64,000 nt of DNA from an uncultured Burkholderiales bacterium (GCA_903870145.1 CAIQBO010000030.1:87897-151896); one strand, 5' to 3'. Positions 35,694 through 45,189 are shown, counted from the first letter of the stretch. Made by a program: numbers and translations. The notes: a model not told the origin generated them from the letters alone.

Positions 35694-36632
35694 TCAAGTG
35701 CGGCACTCAGGAATCAGTGTCAAGAGCGGCAAGCCTGCCATGTGTGCATCCAAGTTGGCCAGTGCCAAATCAGACATGGCTTTGCGCGTTTGGGTAGTGC
35801 CACTGGCCATGTGCGGGGTCAACACCACATTGCGCAAAGCGCGCAAAGCGGCCGATACACGCGGCTCATCGACATACACATCCAAAGCAGCGCCGGCAAT
35901 CATTTTCTTTTGCAGGGCTTCCACCAACGCAGCTTCATCGACCACCGAACCTCGTGCCACATTGATCAGGTAGCCCTGTGGCCCAAGTGCTTTGAGCACA
36001 TTGGCGTCGATTAAATTTTTAGTGCCTGCCCCACCCGGGGTGATGATGACCAAAAAATCAACTTCAGCAGCCAAGGCGCTGGGGTTGGGGAAGTACGCAT
36101 AGGGCACGTCCGTGCGCGGGTTGCGTGAGGTGTAGGAAATCTGCATGTCAAACGCTGCGGCGCGTTTGGCAATGGCTTGTCCGATGCGGCCCATGCCAAC
36201 CAAACCCAAGCGCGAACCACTGAGCTTGCGCGTCAATGGAAAAGGGCCATCCAGCCAATCGGCCGCATGCGTGAAGCGATCGGCCTCGGGTATCTTGCGC
36301 GCCACCGCGAGCATCAAACCCAAGGCCAAATCAGCCACATCGTCGTTGAGCACGTCGGGCGTGTGCGTGACGGGAATACCCCGCGCTTTGGCAGCGGCCA
36401 CATCGACGCCGTCGTAACCCACGCCGCAAATTGAAATCATTTCCAGTTGTGGAAACAAGGCCATGAAACCCGCATCAATTTTTCCTTCGCCGCCGCCCAC
36501 AAATGCGCGCACGCGCCCCAAGACGCGAGGGTCTTGAATGTGCTCTCGGTCATGTACGGTGTAGCGCTCTTGCAATCCTGCCAGTAAAAAAGGCGGGATG
36601 CGAGAGGTCACCATCACTTCAGCTTGGCTCAT
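35694..36632 (-). CDS. D-isomer 2-hydroxyacid dehydrogenase (hydroxypyruvate/glyoxylate reductase type)
   Basis: 312 aa. The NAD(P) fold begins with LGLVGMGRIGQAIAKRAAAF (GxGxxG). The active-site Arg is in NVARGSVVDE, Glu in DVYVDEP and His in LTPHMASGTT. The Rossmann Arg pair SRNPR favours NADPH. Close families reduce glyoxylate, hydroxypyruvate or 2-ketogluconate. In this setting reduction of a sugar-acid breakdown product or of 2-keto-aldonate is likely (inference). It is the first gene of the minus-strand arm. Confidence 0.87.
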   Translation of the reverse strand: MSQAEVMVTSRIPPFLLAGLQERYTVHDREHIQDPRVLGRVRAFVGGGEGKIDAGFMALFPQLEMISICGVGYDGVDVAAAKARGIPVTHTPDVLNDDVADLALGLMLAVARKIPEADRFTHAADWLDGPFPLTRKLSGSRLGLVGMGRIGQAIAKRAAAFDMQISYTSRNPRTDVPYAYFPNPSALAAEVDFLVIITPGGAGTKNLIDANVLKALGPQGYLINVARGSVVDEAALVEALQKKMIAGAALDVYVDEPRVSAALRALRNVVLTPHMASGTTQTRKAMSDLALANLDAHMAGLPLLTLIPECRT

Positions 36633-36688
36633 TTTTCAGGTCTCCAGTTTCAGGGTTTACACGAGGCGGGTGTTGATTTACAAACTGC

Positions 36689-36718
36689 TTGAATCCTCTT
36701 ATCATCATACGATAGTAT
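36689..36718 (+). promoter_or_regulatory. sugar-acid divergent promoter with overlapping operator candidate
   Basis: TTGAAT (36689-36694), 18 bases, then TAGTAT (36713-36718) forms a sigma-70 candidate for the dehydratase gene. Inside the spacer and touching the -10 is ATCATACGAT (36704-36713), a near-palindrome (8 of 10 symmetrical) of the size bound by FadR-type GntR proteins. Repression by the neighbouring GntR gene would block both directions. Confidence 0.5.
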
Positions 36719-36757
36719 TGAACTTTCTCAGCACATCCATCAAGGAAAAATCTTCGT

Positions 36758-38494
36758 ATGACACAAGCCCCACGCAAAAAACCTGAAGACCTTCGCAGTC
36801 AACAATGGTTTGGACGGCAAGACCGTGATGGCTTTGCTTACCGCAGTTGGGTCAAAGGCAAAGGTGTGCCGCATGACCAATTTGATGGCCGCCCAGTGAT
36901 CGGCATTTGCAACACCTTCAGTGAACTCACGCCCTGCAACTCGCACTTTCGCACCTTGGCCGAGCAAGTCAAAATTGGTGTCTATGAAGCGGGTGGTTTC
37001 CCTCTGGAATTTCCCGTGATGTCTTTGGGCGAAACACTGCTTCGCCCAACCGCCATGCTGTACCGCAACTTGGCCTCGATGGATGTGGAAGAAAGCATTC
37101 GCGGCAATCCAATTGACGGCGTCGTGCTGCTCATGGGCTGCGACAAAACCACACCCTCTTTGCTGATGGGCGCTTCGAGCGTTGACTTGCCAACCATCGG
37201 TGTCTCCGGGGGCCCCATGCTCAACGGCAAATGGCGCGGCAAAGAACTCGGCTCAGGCACTGGGGTTTGGAGCATGAGCGAGCAAGTGCGCGCAGGCACT
37301 CTCAAATTGCAAGAATTTTTTGAAGCTGAAAGCTGCATGCACAGAAGCCACGGCCACTGCATGACCATGGGCACGGCCAGCACCATGGCCAGCATGGTCG
37401 AAGCTTTGGGCATTGGTTTGCCAGGCAACGCCGCTTACCCTGCTGTTGACGGAAGGCGCAATGTTTTGGCGCGTCAAGCGGGTCGGCGCATCGTGGAGAT
37501 GGTGCACACTGACCAGACCATTTCTCAAGTCCTGACGCGTGAGGCTTTTGAAAATGCCATCTGCACACTGGCCGCTATTGGTGGTTCGACCAATGCGGTG
37601 ATTCACCTGATTGCCATTGCCAGGCGCTTGGGCATTGGGCTAACCATAGACGACTTTGAAAAATTGGCCAGCGACTTGCCTTGCTTGGTCAACTTGCAAC
37701 CCTCTGGCGAGCACCTGATGGAAGACTTTTGCTACGCCGGCGGCCTGCCCGTGGTGATGAAAGAAATTCAGCACTTGTTGCACCGCGACATCGTGACGGT
37801 GAGCGGCCAAACAGTTTCAGAAAACATTGCCAGTGCCGAGAATTTTGACCCCCGTGTGATTAAAAAATTCGACGCACCATTCAAAGAAAAAGCCGGCATT
37901 GCCATATTGCGCGGCAATTTGGCCCCCCGCGGCGCGGTCATCAAACCCAGCGCTGCCACCCCCGCCTTGATGGTTCACACCGGGCGTGCTGTGGTCTTTG
38001 AGGACAGCAACGATTTCCACAAACGCATCGACGACGAGTCTTTGGACGTCGACGAAAACTGCATCTTGGTCTTGAAAAATTGCGGCCCCAAAGGCTACCC
38101 CGGCATGGCCGAAGTGGGCAACATGCCACTGCCCCCGAAGGTCTTGCGAAAAGGCATCACAGACATGGTTCGCATCAGCGATGCCCGCATGAGCGGTACC
38201 GCTTACGGCACCGTGGTATTGCATACGACACCTGAAGCCGCTGCCGGCGGGCCCTTGGCGATTGTGCAAAACGGCGACATGATTGAGCTCAATGTGCCCC
38301 AGCGCAAACTGCAACTCTTGATCAGCGATGCAGAACTTCAAGCCCGTTTGTCCAAATGGCAAAAGCCCGAGCCTCCTTTGAAATCGGGTTATTGGAAGCT
38401 TTATGTAGACACCGTGCTGCAAGCAGACGAAGGCTGCGACCTCGATTTCTTGGTGGGCAAACGCGGCGCCTTTGTGCCCAAAGACAACCACTGA
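36758..38494 (+). CDS. IlvD/Edd-family sugar-acid dehydratase (L-arabonate dehydratase-like)
   Basis: 578 aa. Dehydrates an aldonic acid to a 2-keto-3-deoxy acid using a [2Fe-2S] cluster and Mg2+. The cluster cysteines appear as Cys60 (ELTPC), Cys128 (MGCDKTTPSLLMG) and Cys201 (GHCMTMGTAS), which match, shifted by one, those of characterised L-arabonate dehydratase. The active-site Ser block DARMSGTAYG is near the C-terminus. It is closer to arabonate/galactonate/xylonate-type dehydratases than to IlvD or Edd; exact substrate is open. First gene of the plus arm. Confidence 0.88.
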   Translation: MTQAPRKKPEDLRSQQWFGRQDRDGFAYRSWVKGKGVPHDQFDGRPVIGICNTFSELTPCNSHFRTLAEQVKIGVYEAGGFPLEFPVMSLGETLLRPTAMLYRNLASMDVEESIRGNPIDGVVLLMGCDKTTPSLLMGASSVDLPTIGVSGGPMLNGKWRGKELGSGTGVWSMSEQVRAGTLKLQEFFEAESCMHRSHGHCMTMGTASTMASMVEALGIGLPGNAAYPAVDGRRNVLARQAGRRIVEMVHTDQTISQVLTREAFENAICTLAAIGGSTNAVIHLIAIARRLGIGLTIDDFEKLASDLPCLVNLQPSGEHLMEDFCYAGGLPVVMKEIQHLLHRDIVTVSGQTVSENIASAENFDPRVIKKFDAPFKEKAGIAILRGNLAPRGAVIKPSAATPALMVHTGRAVVFEDSNDFHKRIDDESLDVDENCILVLKNCGPKGYPGMAEVGNMPLPPKVLRKGITDMVRISDARMSGTAYGTVVLHTTPEAAAGGPLAIVQNGDMIELNVPQRKLQLLISDAELQARLSKWQKPEPPLKSGYWKLYVDTVLQADEGCDLDFLVGKRGAFVPKDNH

Positions 38495-38542
38495 GTTTTC
38501 ACACAAAATCACGCATTCGAATTTCTTTTTTGGACTCAACTC

Positions 38543-39547
38543 ATGAAACTATTGATCACCGGCGGCGCAGGCTTTTTGGGTGCCCGCTTGGCCCGCGAAA
38601 TCCTCCAAAAAGGCGAGCTTTGCGGACAAGCCATTGACGAGCTTCACATTGCCGACTTGTTTCCCGCACCCGCCGATTTGCTGGCCGACCCGCGCGTGCA
38701 CAGCCACGCCGGTCCCATGATGACGCAAAGCAGTTTGTTTGAAACCGGCTTTGACGGCGTGTTCCACTTGGCCTCTGCGGTGTCAGGGGAGTGCGAGCTA
38801 GATTTCGATTTAGGCCTGCGCTCCAACTTAGACAGCACCCGCTGCTTGCTTGACGGCCTGCGCAAAGCGGGCAATGTGCCGCGCATGGTGTTTGCCAGCT
38901 CGGTAGCGGTTTTTGGCCCCGACCCCAGCAACCCCATGCCTGACCGAGTGGCCGATAACACTTTGCCCTCGCCTCAAACTTCCTACGGCACGCACAAGTT
39001 GATGCTGGAGTATTTGGTTGCCGACTACACGCGCAAGGGCTACATCGATGGCCGCTCGGCGCGTTTGATGACGGTGGCCGTGCGCCCTGGAAAACCCAAT
39101 GGTGCAGCCTCTTCTTTTTTCAGCGGCATCATCCGCGAGCCTTTGGCCGGTGTGGACACTGTCTGCCCTGTGGATGCCAGCGTCTCGCATGCAGTCTCCT
39201 CCCCCGGCAAGACCATTCAAGGCTTGATGACGGTGTTTGAGGCCACCCGGGAGGCCATGGGAGGTCGCATGGCGCTGAATTTACCTGGCTTGAACATCAC
39301 AGTCAGCGAGATGCTGCAAGCCCTGGAAGATGTGGCTGGCCCCGAAGTGCGTCAGCGCGTGAAATTTGTGCGCAATGAGCAAATTGCTGCCATTGTGGCC
39401 AACTGGGCAAAGGGGGGCACCGCAGATCGCGCATTGGCACTGGGCTTGAAACCAGACGCCTCCTACAAAGACATCATTGCCCAATACATTGCAGATTGCG
39501 CGCAACCCCATTACCCCGAAGGCGCTTTGAAAGGCCTGAGGCACTGA
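38543..39547 (+). CDS. DenD-like NAD-dependent sugar-acid dehydrogenase (extended SDR)
   Basis: 334 aa. N-terminal LLITGGAGFLGARLAREIL is the NAD-binding GxxGxxG motif; the catalytic Ser and Tyr-x3-Lys are in FASSVAVFG and YGTHK. The full-length pattern, including GRSARLMTVAVRPGKPN, resembles D-erythronate dehydrogenase DenD, which oxidises four-carbon acids at C2. The usual DenD partners (a DUF1537 kinase and a PdxA2/OtnC step) are missing; it lies between a dehydratase and KdgK instead, so a different acid may be the substrate. Confidence 0.82.
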   Translation: MKLLITGGAGFLGARLAREILQKGELCGQAIDELHIADLFPAPADLLADPRVHSHAGPMMTQSSLFETGFDGVFHLASAVSGECELDFDLGLRSNLDSTRCLLDGLRKAGNVPRMVFASSVAVFGPDPSNPMPDRVADNTLPSPQTSYGTHKLMLEYLVADYTRKGYIDGRSARLMTVAVRPGKPNGAASSFFSGIIREPLAGVDTVCPVDASVSHAVSSPGKTIQGLMTVFEATREAMGGRMALNLPGLNITVSEMLQALEDVAGPEVRQRVKFVRNEQIAAIVANWAKGGTADRALALGLKPDASYKDIIAQYIADCAQPHYPEGALKGLRH

Positions 39548-39560
39548 ACTCGAGCCCTGC

Positions 39561-40556
39561 ATGAAAGCAGCACTTCCCAACGACAGGGCTTGGCATGTGC
39601 TTGCATTGGGCGAGGCCATGGTGGAGTTCAATCAACTTCAAAGTTCAGCGCAGCAGTACCAACAAGGTTTTGGCGGCGACACCAGCAATGCGGTCATTGC
39701 AGCAGGTCGGGCTGGCGCAACAACTGCCTATTTAACACGCTGCGGTGCGGATTTTTTTGGTGATGCATTGATGCAATTGTGGCGCCAAGAAAATGTCAAC
39801 ACGCAAGCCTGCGAAAGAACTCCCAATGCCCCCACGGGGGTTTACTTCGTCACCCACAGCAACGCAGGCCATGCCTTTCACTACCTGCGCGCAGGGTCTG
39901 CCGCCAGCCAAATGACACCCCACTGGCTGACGCAAAAACCAGCCGCACAAGAGGGCTTGACGCCTGCAGAAATTTTGAAAAATTCCAAATGGCTGCATGT
40001 CTCTGGCATCACATTGGCCATTTCTGAATCGGCTTGTGACACCGGTTTAGCAGCCATGCAGATGGCCCGCGACGCTGGCACACAAGTCTCTTTCGATGTC
40101 AACTTGCGCTTGAAACTTTGGTCTTTGCAACGGGCCCAAGACATGGTGGTCAAAGCCATTGCCTTGAGTGACTTGTTCCTTCCAAGTTTGGAAGACATGA
40201 CGGCCTTGATAGGGCTGAACGAGCCCGATGAAATTTTGGACTGGAGCCATGCACAAGGAGCCCGTCAAGTTGTTTTGAAGTTAGGCCCGGCTGGCGCGCG
40301 CATCAGCCCGCATGCACAGCACCCTGAGCAAAGACAAACGATTCTCGGGCGATCCGTCACGGCCCTTGATGCCACGGGTGCGGGTGATTGTTTTTGTGGC
40401 AATTTGCTGGCACGTTTGGCCGCAGGTGACACGTTGCCCCAAGCAGCGCGCTACGCCAATGCGGCCGCATCCCTCTCGGTGCAAGTTCTGGGTGCGGTGC
40501 AATCCATGCCAAGGCCGCAGGCTGTGATGGCTGTTTTGAACGCGAGTGCTGCATGA
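39561..40556 (+). CDS. kdgK: 2-dehydro-3-deoxygluconokinase (PfkB family)
   Basis: 331 aa ribokinase-fold kinase that phosphorylates 2-keto-3-deoxygluconate to KDPG. The N-terminal LGEAMVEFN with the following Gly-Gly-Asp (GGDTSNAV) and the C-terminal anion hole DATGAGDCFCG are intact. The Asp of GAGD is the catalytic base. ATP-dependent sugar-acid kinases of this kind include KdgK; a specialised substrate is possible. The stop overlaps the dgoK start by four bases. Confidence 0.9.
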   Translation: MKAALPNDRAWHVLALGEAMVEFNQLQSSAQQYQQGFGGDTSNAVIAAGRAGATTAYLTRCGADFFGDALMQLWRQENVNTQACERTPNAPTGVYFVTHSNAGHAFHYLRAGSAASQMTPHWLTQKPAAQEGLTPAEILKNSKWLHVSGITLAISESACDTGLAAMQMARDAGTQVSFDVNLRLKLWSLQRAQDMVVKAIALSDLFLPSLEDMTALIGLNEPDEILDWSHAQGARQVVLKLGPAGARISPHAQHPEQRQTILGRSVTALDATGAGDCFCGNLLARLAAGDTLPQAARYANAAASLSVQVLGAVQSMPRPQAVMAVLNASAA

Positions 40557-41476
40557 GCCGACATCTCATTGCCATCGACTGGGGCACATCCTCCCTGCGC
40601 GGCGTGCTGATGGACTCGCAAGCGCAAGTGCTTGAAAAGCGCGCATTTCCTCAAGGCATTTTGAGCGTGCCTGCTGGCCAGTTTCAAAACGTGTTTGAGC
40701 AGCGCTTTGGCGACTGGATGACGCCAGGCACTTTGTGCTTGATCTCCGGCATGGCGGGCTCTCGGCAAGGCTGGCGAGAAGCGCCCTACTGCCCTTGCCC
40801 TGCCGGTTTTGAAGACCTCGCAGCACACTTGCAATGGATTGAAAAAGACCAGCTGGCGCTGGTGCCCGGCTTGTCCATTTGGCATGCCTGGACACCTGAC
40901 GTGATGCGCGGGGAGGAAGTGCAAATATTCGGTGCATTGCACAGTTTGCAACTGCAAGACGCGCAATTCATTTTGCCAGGCACGCACAGCAAATGGGCCG
41001 AAGTTCGCGCGGGGCAAATCAGGCAATTTAAAACCTACATGACGGGCGAATTTTTTGCATTGCTCACTCAGCATTCAATTTTGGCTAAAACATGTTTACC
41101 CGATGCACCGTGGAAAAAAGATATCTTTCTGCAAGGCGTTTCGCAAAGCCAATGTGACGGTGGTCTCTTGCACCACGCCTTCACCGCACGCAGTTTGGCT
41201 TTGTTTGAAAAACTCGGCCCTGCACAATCGAGCAGCTACATTTCGGGCTTGCTGATAGGAGAAGAAATTCGATCTGCACGAGAGGGGAAAAGGCAAGGTG
41301 ATGCGCCCCCTCTTGACTTGCTGATATTGGGCAATTCGCAATTGAGCCTGCGTTACGCATGCGCCTTGGAGGCGCTGGGCTTGGCTTGCCAAACTTTGTC
41401 AGACGAAGTCACATGGGCCGGCTTGTTTGCTTTGGCGCACAATTTGTTTCCTCAAGATTTCAAGGCAACAGCATGA
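40553..41476 (+). CDS. dgoK: 2-dehydro-3-deoxygalactonokinase
   Basis: 307 aa. Begins IAIDWGTSSLRGVLMD, the ATP-binding phosphate-1 segment of the DgoK family; later GTHSKWAEVRAGQI and TYMTGEFFALL, with the C-terminal GNSQLSLRY block. It phosphorylates 2-keto-3-deoxygalactonate for the DgoA step. ATGA overlaps on both sides, with kdgK before and dgoA after, imply one transcript and coordinated translation. Confidence 0.94.
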   Translation: MSRHLIAIDWGTSSLRGVLMDSQAQVLEKRAFPQGILSVPAGQFQNVFEQRFGDWMTPGTLCLISGMAGSRQGWREAPYCPCPAGFEDLAAHLQWIEKDQLALVPGLSIWHAWTPDVMRGEEVQIFGALHSLQLQDAQFILPGTHSKWAEVRAGQIRQFKTYMTGEFFALLTQHSILAKTCLPDAPWKKDIFLQGVSQSQCDGGLLHHAFTARSLALFEKLGPAQSSSYISGLLIGEEIRSAREGKRQGDAPPLDLLILGNSQLSLRYACALEALGLACQTLSDEVTWAGLFALAHNLFPQDFKATA

Positions 41477-42123
41477 CCTCTTCACCCGTTAGCGCGGCTG
41501 CGCAATTGTTCGAACACTTAGATGCCTTGCCTTTGATTGCAATCTTGCGCGGCATCACCCCTGCAGAGTCCCAAAGCGTCGGCCAAGCCTTGGTGTTGGC
41601 AGGGTTTGGTTTGATCGAAGTGCCATTGAATTCACCCGACCCCTTGAAAAGCATTCAAATCTTGGCCGAGCATTGCCCCAGCGCTTTGATCGGTGCGGGA
41701 ACTGTGCTCACAGCGCAGCAAGTCAGAGATGTCAAAGCCGCCGGTGGTCGTTTGATCATTTCTCCCAATATGTCGCCCGATGTGGTCTGCGAGGCTGTCA
41801 ACTTGGGGCTGGCGTGTTTGCCTGGCGTAGCCACGCCCTCTGAAGCTTTTACGGCTCTGGCATTGGGTGCTCATGGGCTTAAATTATTTCCCGCTGAAAT
41901 GATCACGCCAGCTGTGCTCAAAGCGCTGCGTGCTGTGCTCCCTGCGTCAACGCGTTTGCTGCCCGTGGGGGGCATCAGCACGTACAACATGGCACCGTTC
42001 CGCCAGGCCGGCGCCAGCGGGTTTGGCATTGGCTCAGCGCTTTACGCACCTGGCAAAGATGTCCAAGCTGTAACAGAAGCGGCCACTTCTTTTGTCCACG
42101 CTTGGCGCAGCACACCAACTTGA
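41473..42123 (+). CDS. dgoA: 2-dehydro-3-deoxy-6-phosphogalactonate aldolase
   Basis: 216 aa class I aldolase that splits KDPGal to pyruvate and glyceraldehyde 3-phosphate. IAILRGITPAES carries the catalytic Glu region, GAGTVLT and SPNMSP line the phosphate side, and GLKLFPAE holds the Schiff-base Lys. ATG 41473 overlaps the dgoK stop; upstream in-frame sequence is dgoK in another frame. The longer DgoAD fusion seen in enteric bacteria is not used here. Confidence 0.95.
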   Translation: MTSSPVSAAAQLFEHLDALPLIAILRGITPAESQSVGQALVLAGFGLIEVPLNSPDPLKSIQILAEHCPSALIGAGTVLTAQQVRDVKAAGGRLIISPNMSPDVVCEAVNLGLACLPGVATPSEAFTALALGAHGLKLFPAEMITPAVLKALRAVLPASTRLLPVGGISTYNMAPFRQAGASGFGIGSALYAPGKDVQAVTEAATSFVHAWRSTPT

Positions 42124-42151
42124 ATTTTAAAAAAACGGCACAATCACTTCC

Positions 42152-42538
42152 ATGAGAATTCTGCACACCATGCTTCGCGTTGGCAATCTTCAACGCTCGA
42201 TCGATTTTTACACCCAAGTCATGGGCATGCAATTGCTCAAAACTTCTGAGAACCCAGCCCACAAATACTCGCTGGCTTTTTTGGGTTATGGCAGCAACCC
42301 CGAGCATGCCGAGTTGGAGTTGACTTACAACTGGGGCACAGAGAGTTACGAGATGGGCAGCGCCTACGGCCACATCGCCATTGGGGTGCCTGACGCTTAT
42401 GCCGCATGCGAGAAAATTCGCCATGCCGGCGGTAAAGTCACGCGTGAGGCTGGGCCCGTTGCAGGGGGCAGCACTGTGATCGCTTTTGTGACCGACCCCG
42501 ATGGCTACAAAGTCGAGTTGATTCAACGCACTTTTTAA
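42152..42538 (+). CDS. gloA: lactoylglutathione lyase (glyoxalase I)
   Basis: 128 aa. Converts the methylglyoxal-glutathione hemithioacetal to lactoylglutathione, detoxifying a by-product of triose phosphate. [16 protein letters not shown] and GHIAIGVPD are the two halves of the metal site (His5, His74), with Glu in ELELTYNWG and in KVELIQ. Length and motifs fit the Ni-type GloA. It follows dgoA by 28 bases, so it probably shares the sugar-acid transcript. Confidence 0.94.
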   Translation: MRILHTMLRVGNLQRSIDFYTQVMGMQLLKTSENPAHKYSLAFLGYGSNPEHAELELTYNWGTESYEMGSAYGHIAIGVPDAYAACEKIRHAGGKVTREAGPVAGGSTVIAFVTDPDGYKVELIQRTF

Positions 42539-42562
42539 TTGGCGCTGGGTCGCCATTTAAAA
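42533..42562. terminator. hairpin between convergent gloA and eda
   Basis: TTTTAATTGGCG (42533-42544) pairs with CGCCATTTAAAA (42551-42562) with one mismatch, across a CTGGGT loop. It includes the gloA stop. The A/T-rich base of the stem could act on both strands, though the classic T-run after the stem is missing. Confidence 0.55.
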
Positions 42563-42565
42563 AAT

Positions 42566-43210
42566 TCACCGCTTGATTTGGCTGGCTTGACGGGCCAGCG
42601 TTTCAATGCGCGCCCAGTCGCCTTGTGCCATGGCATCTGCAGGCACCAGCCACGAGCCGCCCACACAAAGCACATTGGGCAAGCTCAAAAACTCAGCTGC
42701 ATTTTCAGACGTCACCCCACCCGTAGGGCAAAAACGCACATCAAAGAAGGGGCCAGACCAAGCTTTGAGCATGGCAGGGCCACCGGCTTGCATGGCTGGG
42801 AAAAATTTCAGTTCGGTGTATCCGCCCTCTTGCGCCAGCATGATCTCGCTGCCCGTGGCAACGCCTGGCAGCAATGCCAAGCCATGGTCGCGGCATGCTT
42901 GTCCAAGCGCAGGTGTGTAGCCTGGACTGACGGCAAATTGCGCACCGGCATTGACCGCCGCTTGGGCATCGGCCGCAGTTCGCACCGTTCCTGCGCCAAC
43001 CACCGCTTGCGGCACGGCTTTGGCAATCGCCTCCATGCAGGCCAGTGCCTGGGGCGTTCGCAAAGTGACCTCGAGCATGCGAATGCCGCCGGCCACCAAG
43101 GCGCGTGCCATGGGCACAGCATGCGCCACATCGTGCAGCACGATCACGGGAATGACTGGAGCGTCTTGCATCACTTGCAAGGCAGACAAACGATCTAGGG
43201 TTACAGCCAT
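42566..43210 (-). CDS. eda: 2-dehydro-3-deoxyphosphogluconate (KDPG) aldolase
   Basis: 214 aa class I aldolase, final Entner-Doudoroff step. GGIRMLEVTLRTPQAL carries the catalytic Glu, GAGTVRT and SPGYTP line the phosphate site, ELKFFPAM has the Schiff-base Lys, and RFCPTGGV and GGSWLVPADA complete the fold. The ATG at 43210 overlaps the edd stop by 10 bases, so the genes are coupled; open frame upstream of this ATG lies inside edd. Confidence 0.96.
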   Translation of the reverse strand: MAVTLDRLSALQVMQDAPVIPVIVLHDVAHAVPMARALVAGGIRMLEVTLRTPQALACMEAIAKAVPQAVVGAGTVRTAADAQAAVNAGAQFAVSPGYTPALGQACRDHGLALLPGVATGSEIMLAQEGGYTELKFFPAMQAGGPAMLKAWSGPFFDVRFCPTGGVTSENAAEFLSLPNVLCVGGSWLVPADAMAQGDWARIETLARQASQIKR

Positions 43211-45048
43211 GTGCAGGCTCCTTCTTCGGCTTTGAGCGCGTTGCGGCGCATGTTGGCAAACAACTCGCGGCCCATGCCGCAGCTGTTTTGTGATTGCAAT
43301 TGTGCCGGCATAGTGGCTGGCGTGCGAGCGTTCCAAACGGCATCATCGACCAAGACATTCAAAGTGCCTTCAATGGCATCCAAACGGATCACATCACCAT
43401 CTTGCACGCGCGCCAAAGGCCCGCCCGATAAGGCCTCGGGTGAAACATGGATGGCCGCTGGAATTTTGCCTGAGGCACCGCTCATGCGCCCGTCAGTGAC
43501 CAAGGCCACCTTGTAGCCCTTACCTTGCAACACCGCCAAGGGGGGGGTGAGTTTGTGCAACTCGGGCATGCCATTGGCTTGCGGGCCTTGCCAGCGCAGC
43601 ACACACACCATGTCATGCTCCATTTGACCGGCTTGAAAAGCTGCGAGTATTTGCTCTTGAGACTCAAACACCCGCGCCGGGGCTTGGATCACATGCAAAG
43701 CCTCGGGCACCGCAGAAATTTTGATCACGCTGCGGCCCAGATTACCTTTCAACAAGCGCAAGCCGCCGCTGGCGCTGAAGGGTGCTGAGGTGGGTCGCAG
43801 AACACCCAGGTCTTTTGATTCACCGCTGCCTTGCCAAGACAATTGGCCCTCAGCATGCGATGGGATGCGCGTGAACTCACGCAAACCACCGGCGCGCACC
43901 GTGAGTACATCTTCATGCATGAAACCTGCATCGAGCAATTGGCCGATCACATAGCCCGGGCCGCCTGCAGCTTGAAACTGATTCACATCAGCACTGCCGT
44001 TGGGGTACACGCGCGCCAGCAATGGAGCCACATCTGACAAAGCAGAAAAATCGTCCCAATCAATCGTCAAACCAGCAGCGCGGGCCACTGCCACCCAGTG
44101 AATCAAATGGTTGGTCGAGCCGCCTGTGGCCAACAATGCCACCATGGCATTGACGATGCACCGCTCGTCGACCAATTTGCCAATGGGCGTGAATTGGCGG
44201 GTCTTGGTCAATGCCAAAACAGTGCGCACCGACTCTCGTGTTAAATCTTCACGCATGCCGTCTGCCGGGTTGATGAAGGCCGTGCCGGGCACATGCAGGC
44301 CCATGGCTTCGAGCAGCATTTGGTTGCTGTTGGCGGTGCCATAAAAGGTGCAGGTGCCTTCGGCATGGTAAGCCGCAGATTCGGCCTGCAGCAAAGCCTC
44401 ACGGCCCACCAAGCCTTGCGCAGCTTGCTCGCGCACCTTGGCTTTGTCATTGTTGGACAAGCCGCTGCTCATGGGTCCGGCGGGTACAAAAACAGCAGGC
44501 AAGTGGCCAAACTGCAATGCACCGATCAACAGGCCGGGCACAATTTTGTCGCACACACCGAGCAACAAAACGGCATCAAACACATCGTGGCTGAGGCTGA
44601 CTGCGGTGGCCATGGCGATCACATCGCGACTGAACAAACTCAACTCCATGCCGGGGGTGCCTTGCGTGACACCGTCGCACATGGCCGGCACACCGCCAGC
44701 AACTTGCGCAGTCGCACCCCACTTGCGCGCCTCGTCTTTGATAAGTTCTGGATAATGGGCAAACGGCGCATGGGCCGATAACAAATCGTTGTACGCCGTG
44801 ATGACGCCGATGTTGGGGCCACGAACTTCTTGTGCGACCACAGCAATGGCCGACAAGCCCGTAGCGCGTGTTTTGTCGCCTGCGGGCATGGCTGCAAAAG
44901 CATGCGCCACATTGGCGCAACCCATGCGATCTGCGCCAGGCGCGCGCATGGCCATCGCGTCCAATTGCTGCAAATAGGCTTGCCGCTGTGCTTGGCTTCG
45001 CTTTGCAATGCGAGCGGTGACTTGGGCGACAGTGGCATTCAGTAGCAT
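43201..45048 (-). CDS. edd: 6-phosphogluconate dehydratase
   Basis: 615 aa [4Fe-4S] dehydratase making KDPG from 6-phosphogluconate. Family segments: [64 protein letters not shown] and [12 protein letters not shown]. Cluster cysteines are in CDG, CDK and GTC. Length is typical. Transcribed from the 141-base region that carries GTAAC/GTTAC palindromes; followed by overlapping eda. Confidence 0.97.
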   Translation of the reverse strand: MLLNATVAQVTARIAKRSQAQRQAYLQQLDAMAMRAPGADRMGCANVAHAFAAMPAGDKTRATGLSAIAVVAQEVRGPNIGVITAYNDLLSAHAPFAHYPELIKDEARKWGATAQVAGGVPAMCDGVTQGTPGMELSLFSRDVIAMATAVSLSHDVFDAVLLLGVCDKIVPGLLIGALQFGHLPAVFVPAGPMSSGLSNNDKAKVREQAAQGLVGREALLQAESAAYHAEGTCTFYGTANSNQMLLEAMGLHVPGTAFINPADGMREDLTRESVRTVLALTKTRQFTPIGKLVDERCIVNAMVALLATGGSTNHLIHWVAVARAAGLTIDWDDFSALSDVAPLLARVYPNGSADVNQFQAAGGPGYVIGQLLDAGFMHEDVLTVRAGGLREFTRIPSHAEGQLSWQGSGESKDLGVLRPTSAPFSASGGLRLLKGNLGRSVIKISAVPEALHVIQAPARVFESQEQILAAFQAGQMEHDMVCVLRWQGPQANGMPELHKLTPPLAVLQGKGYKVALVTDGRMSGASGKIPAAIHVSPEALSGGPLARVQDGDVIRLDAIEGTLNVLVDDAVWNARTPATMPAQLQSQNSCGMGRELFANMRRNALKAEEGACTWL

Positions 45049-45082
45049 GAAGGGGTGCCTGTGAAGGTGGAAGAATGGGTTT

Positions 45083-45157
45083 ATGTAACAAAGTTACATG
45101 TCGAATGGTAACTCGAGAACCGTCTTTTGTGTCGTCCACCAGTTACCAACGGGTTAC
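45083..45157 (-). promoter_or_regulatory. HexR-like palindrome and GTTAC repeats upstream of edd
   Basis: ATGTAACAAAGTTACAT (45083-45099) has 7-base arms that pair perfectly around AAA and matches the TGTAA-N5-TTACA form of HexR (RpiR-family) operators that control edd, zwf and related genes. Further copies of the core follow: GGTAAC (45107-45112), GTTACC (45142-45147) and GTTAC (45153-45157), the last two being 11 bases apart, one helical turn. The main palindrome is 35 bases before the edd ATG, where a repressor would block transcription. Confidence 0.6.
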
Positions 45158-45189
45158 GAAAATATTTTTAGCGGCAAAATAGGCCATTC

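Noticed and set aside
34611..45048. Sugar-acid cluster as a recent genomic island
   Set aside because: No integrase, tRNA gene, direct repeats or obvious shift in codon use at its edges; genes look like those of the host.
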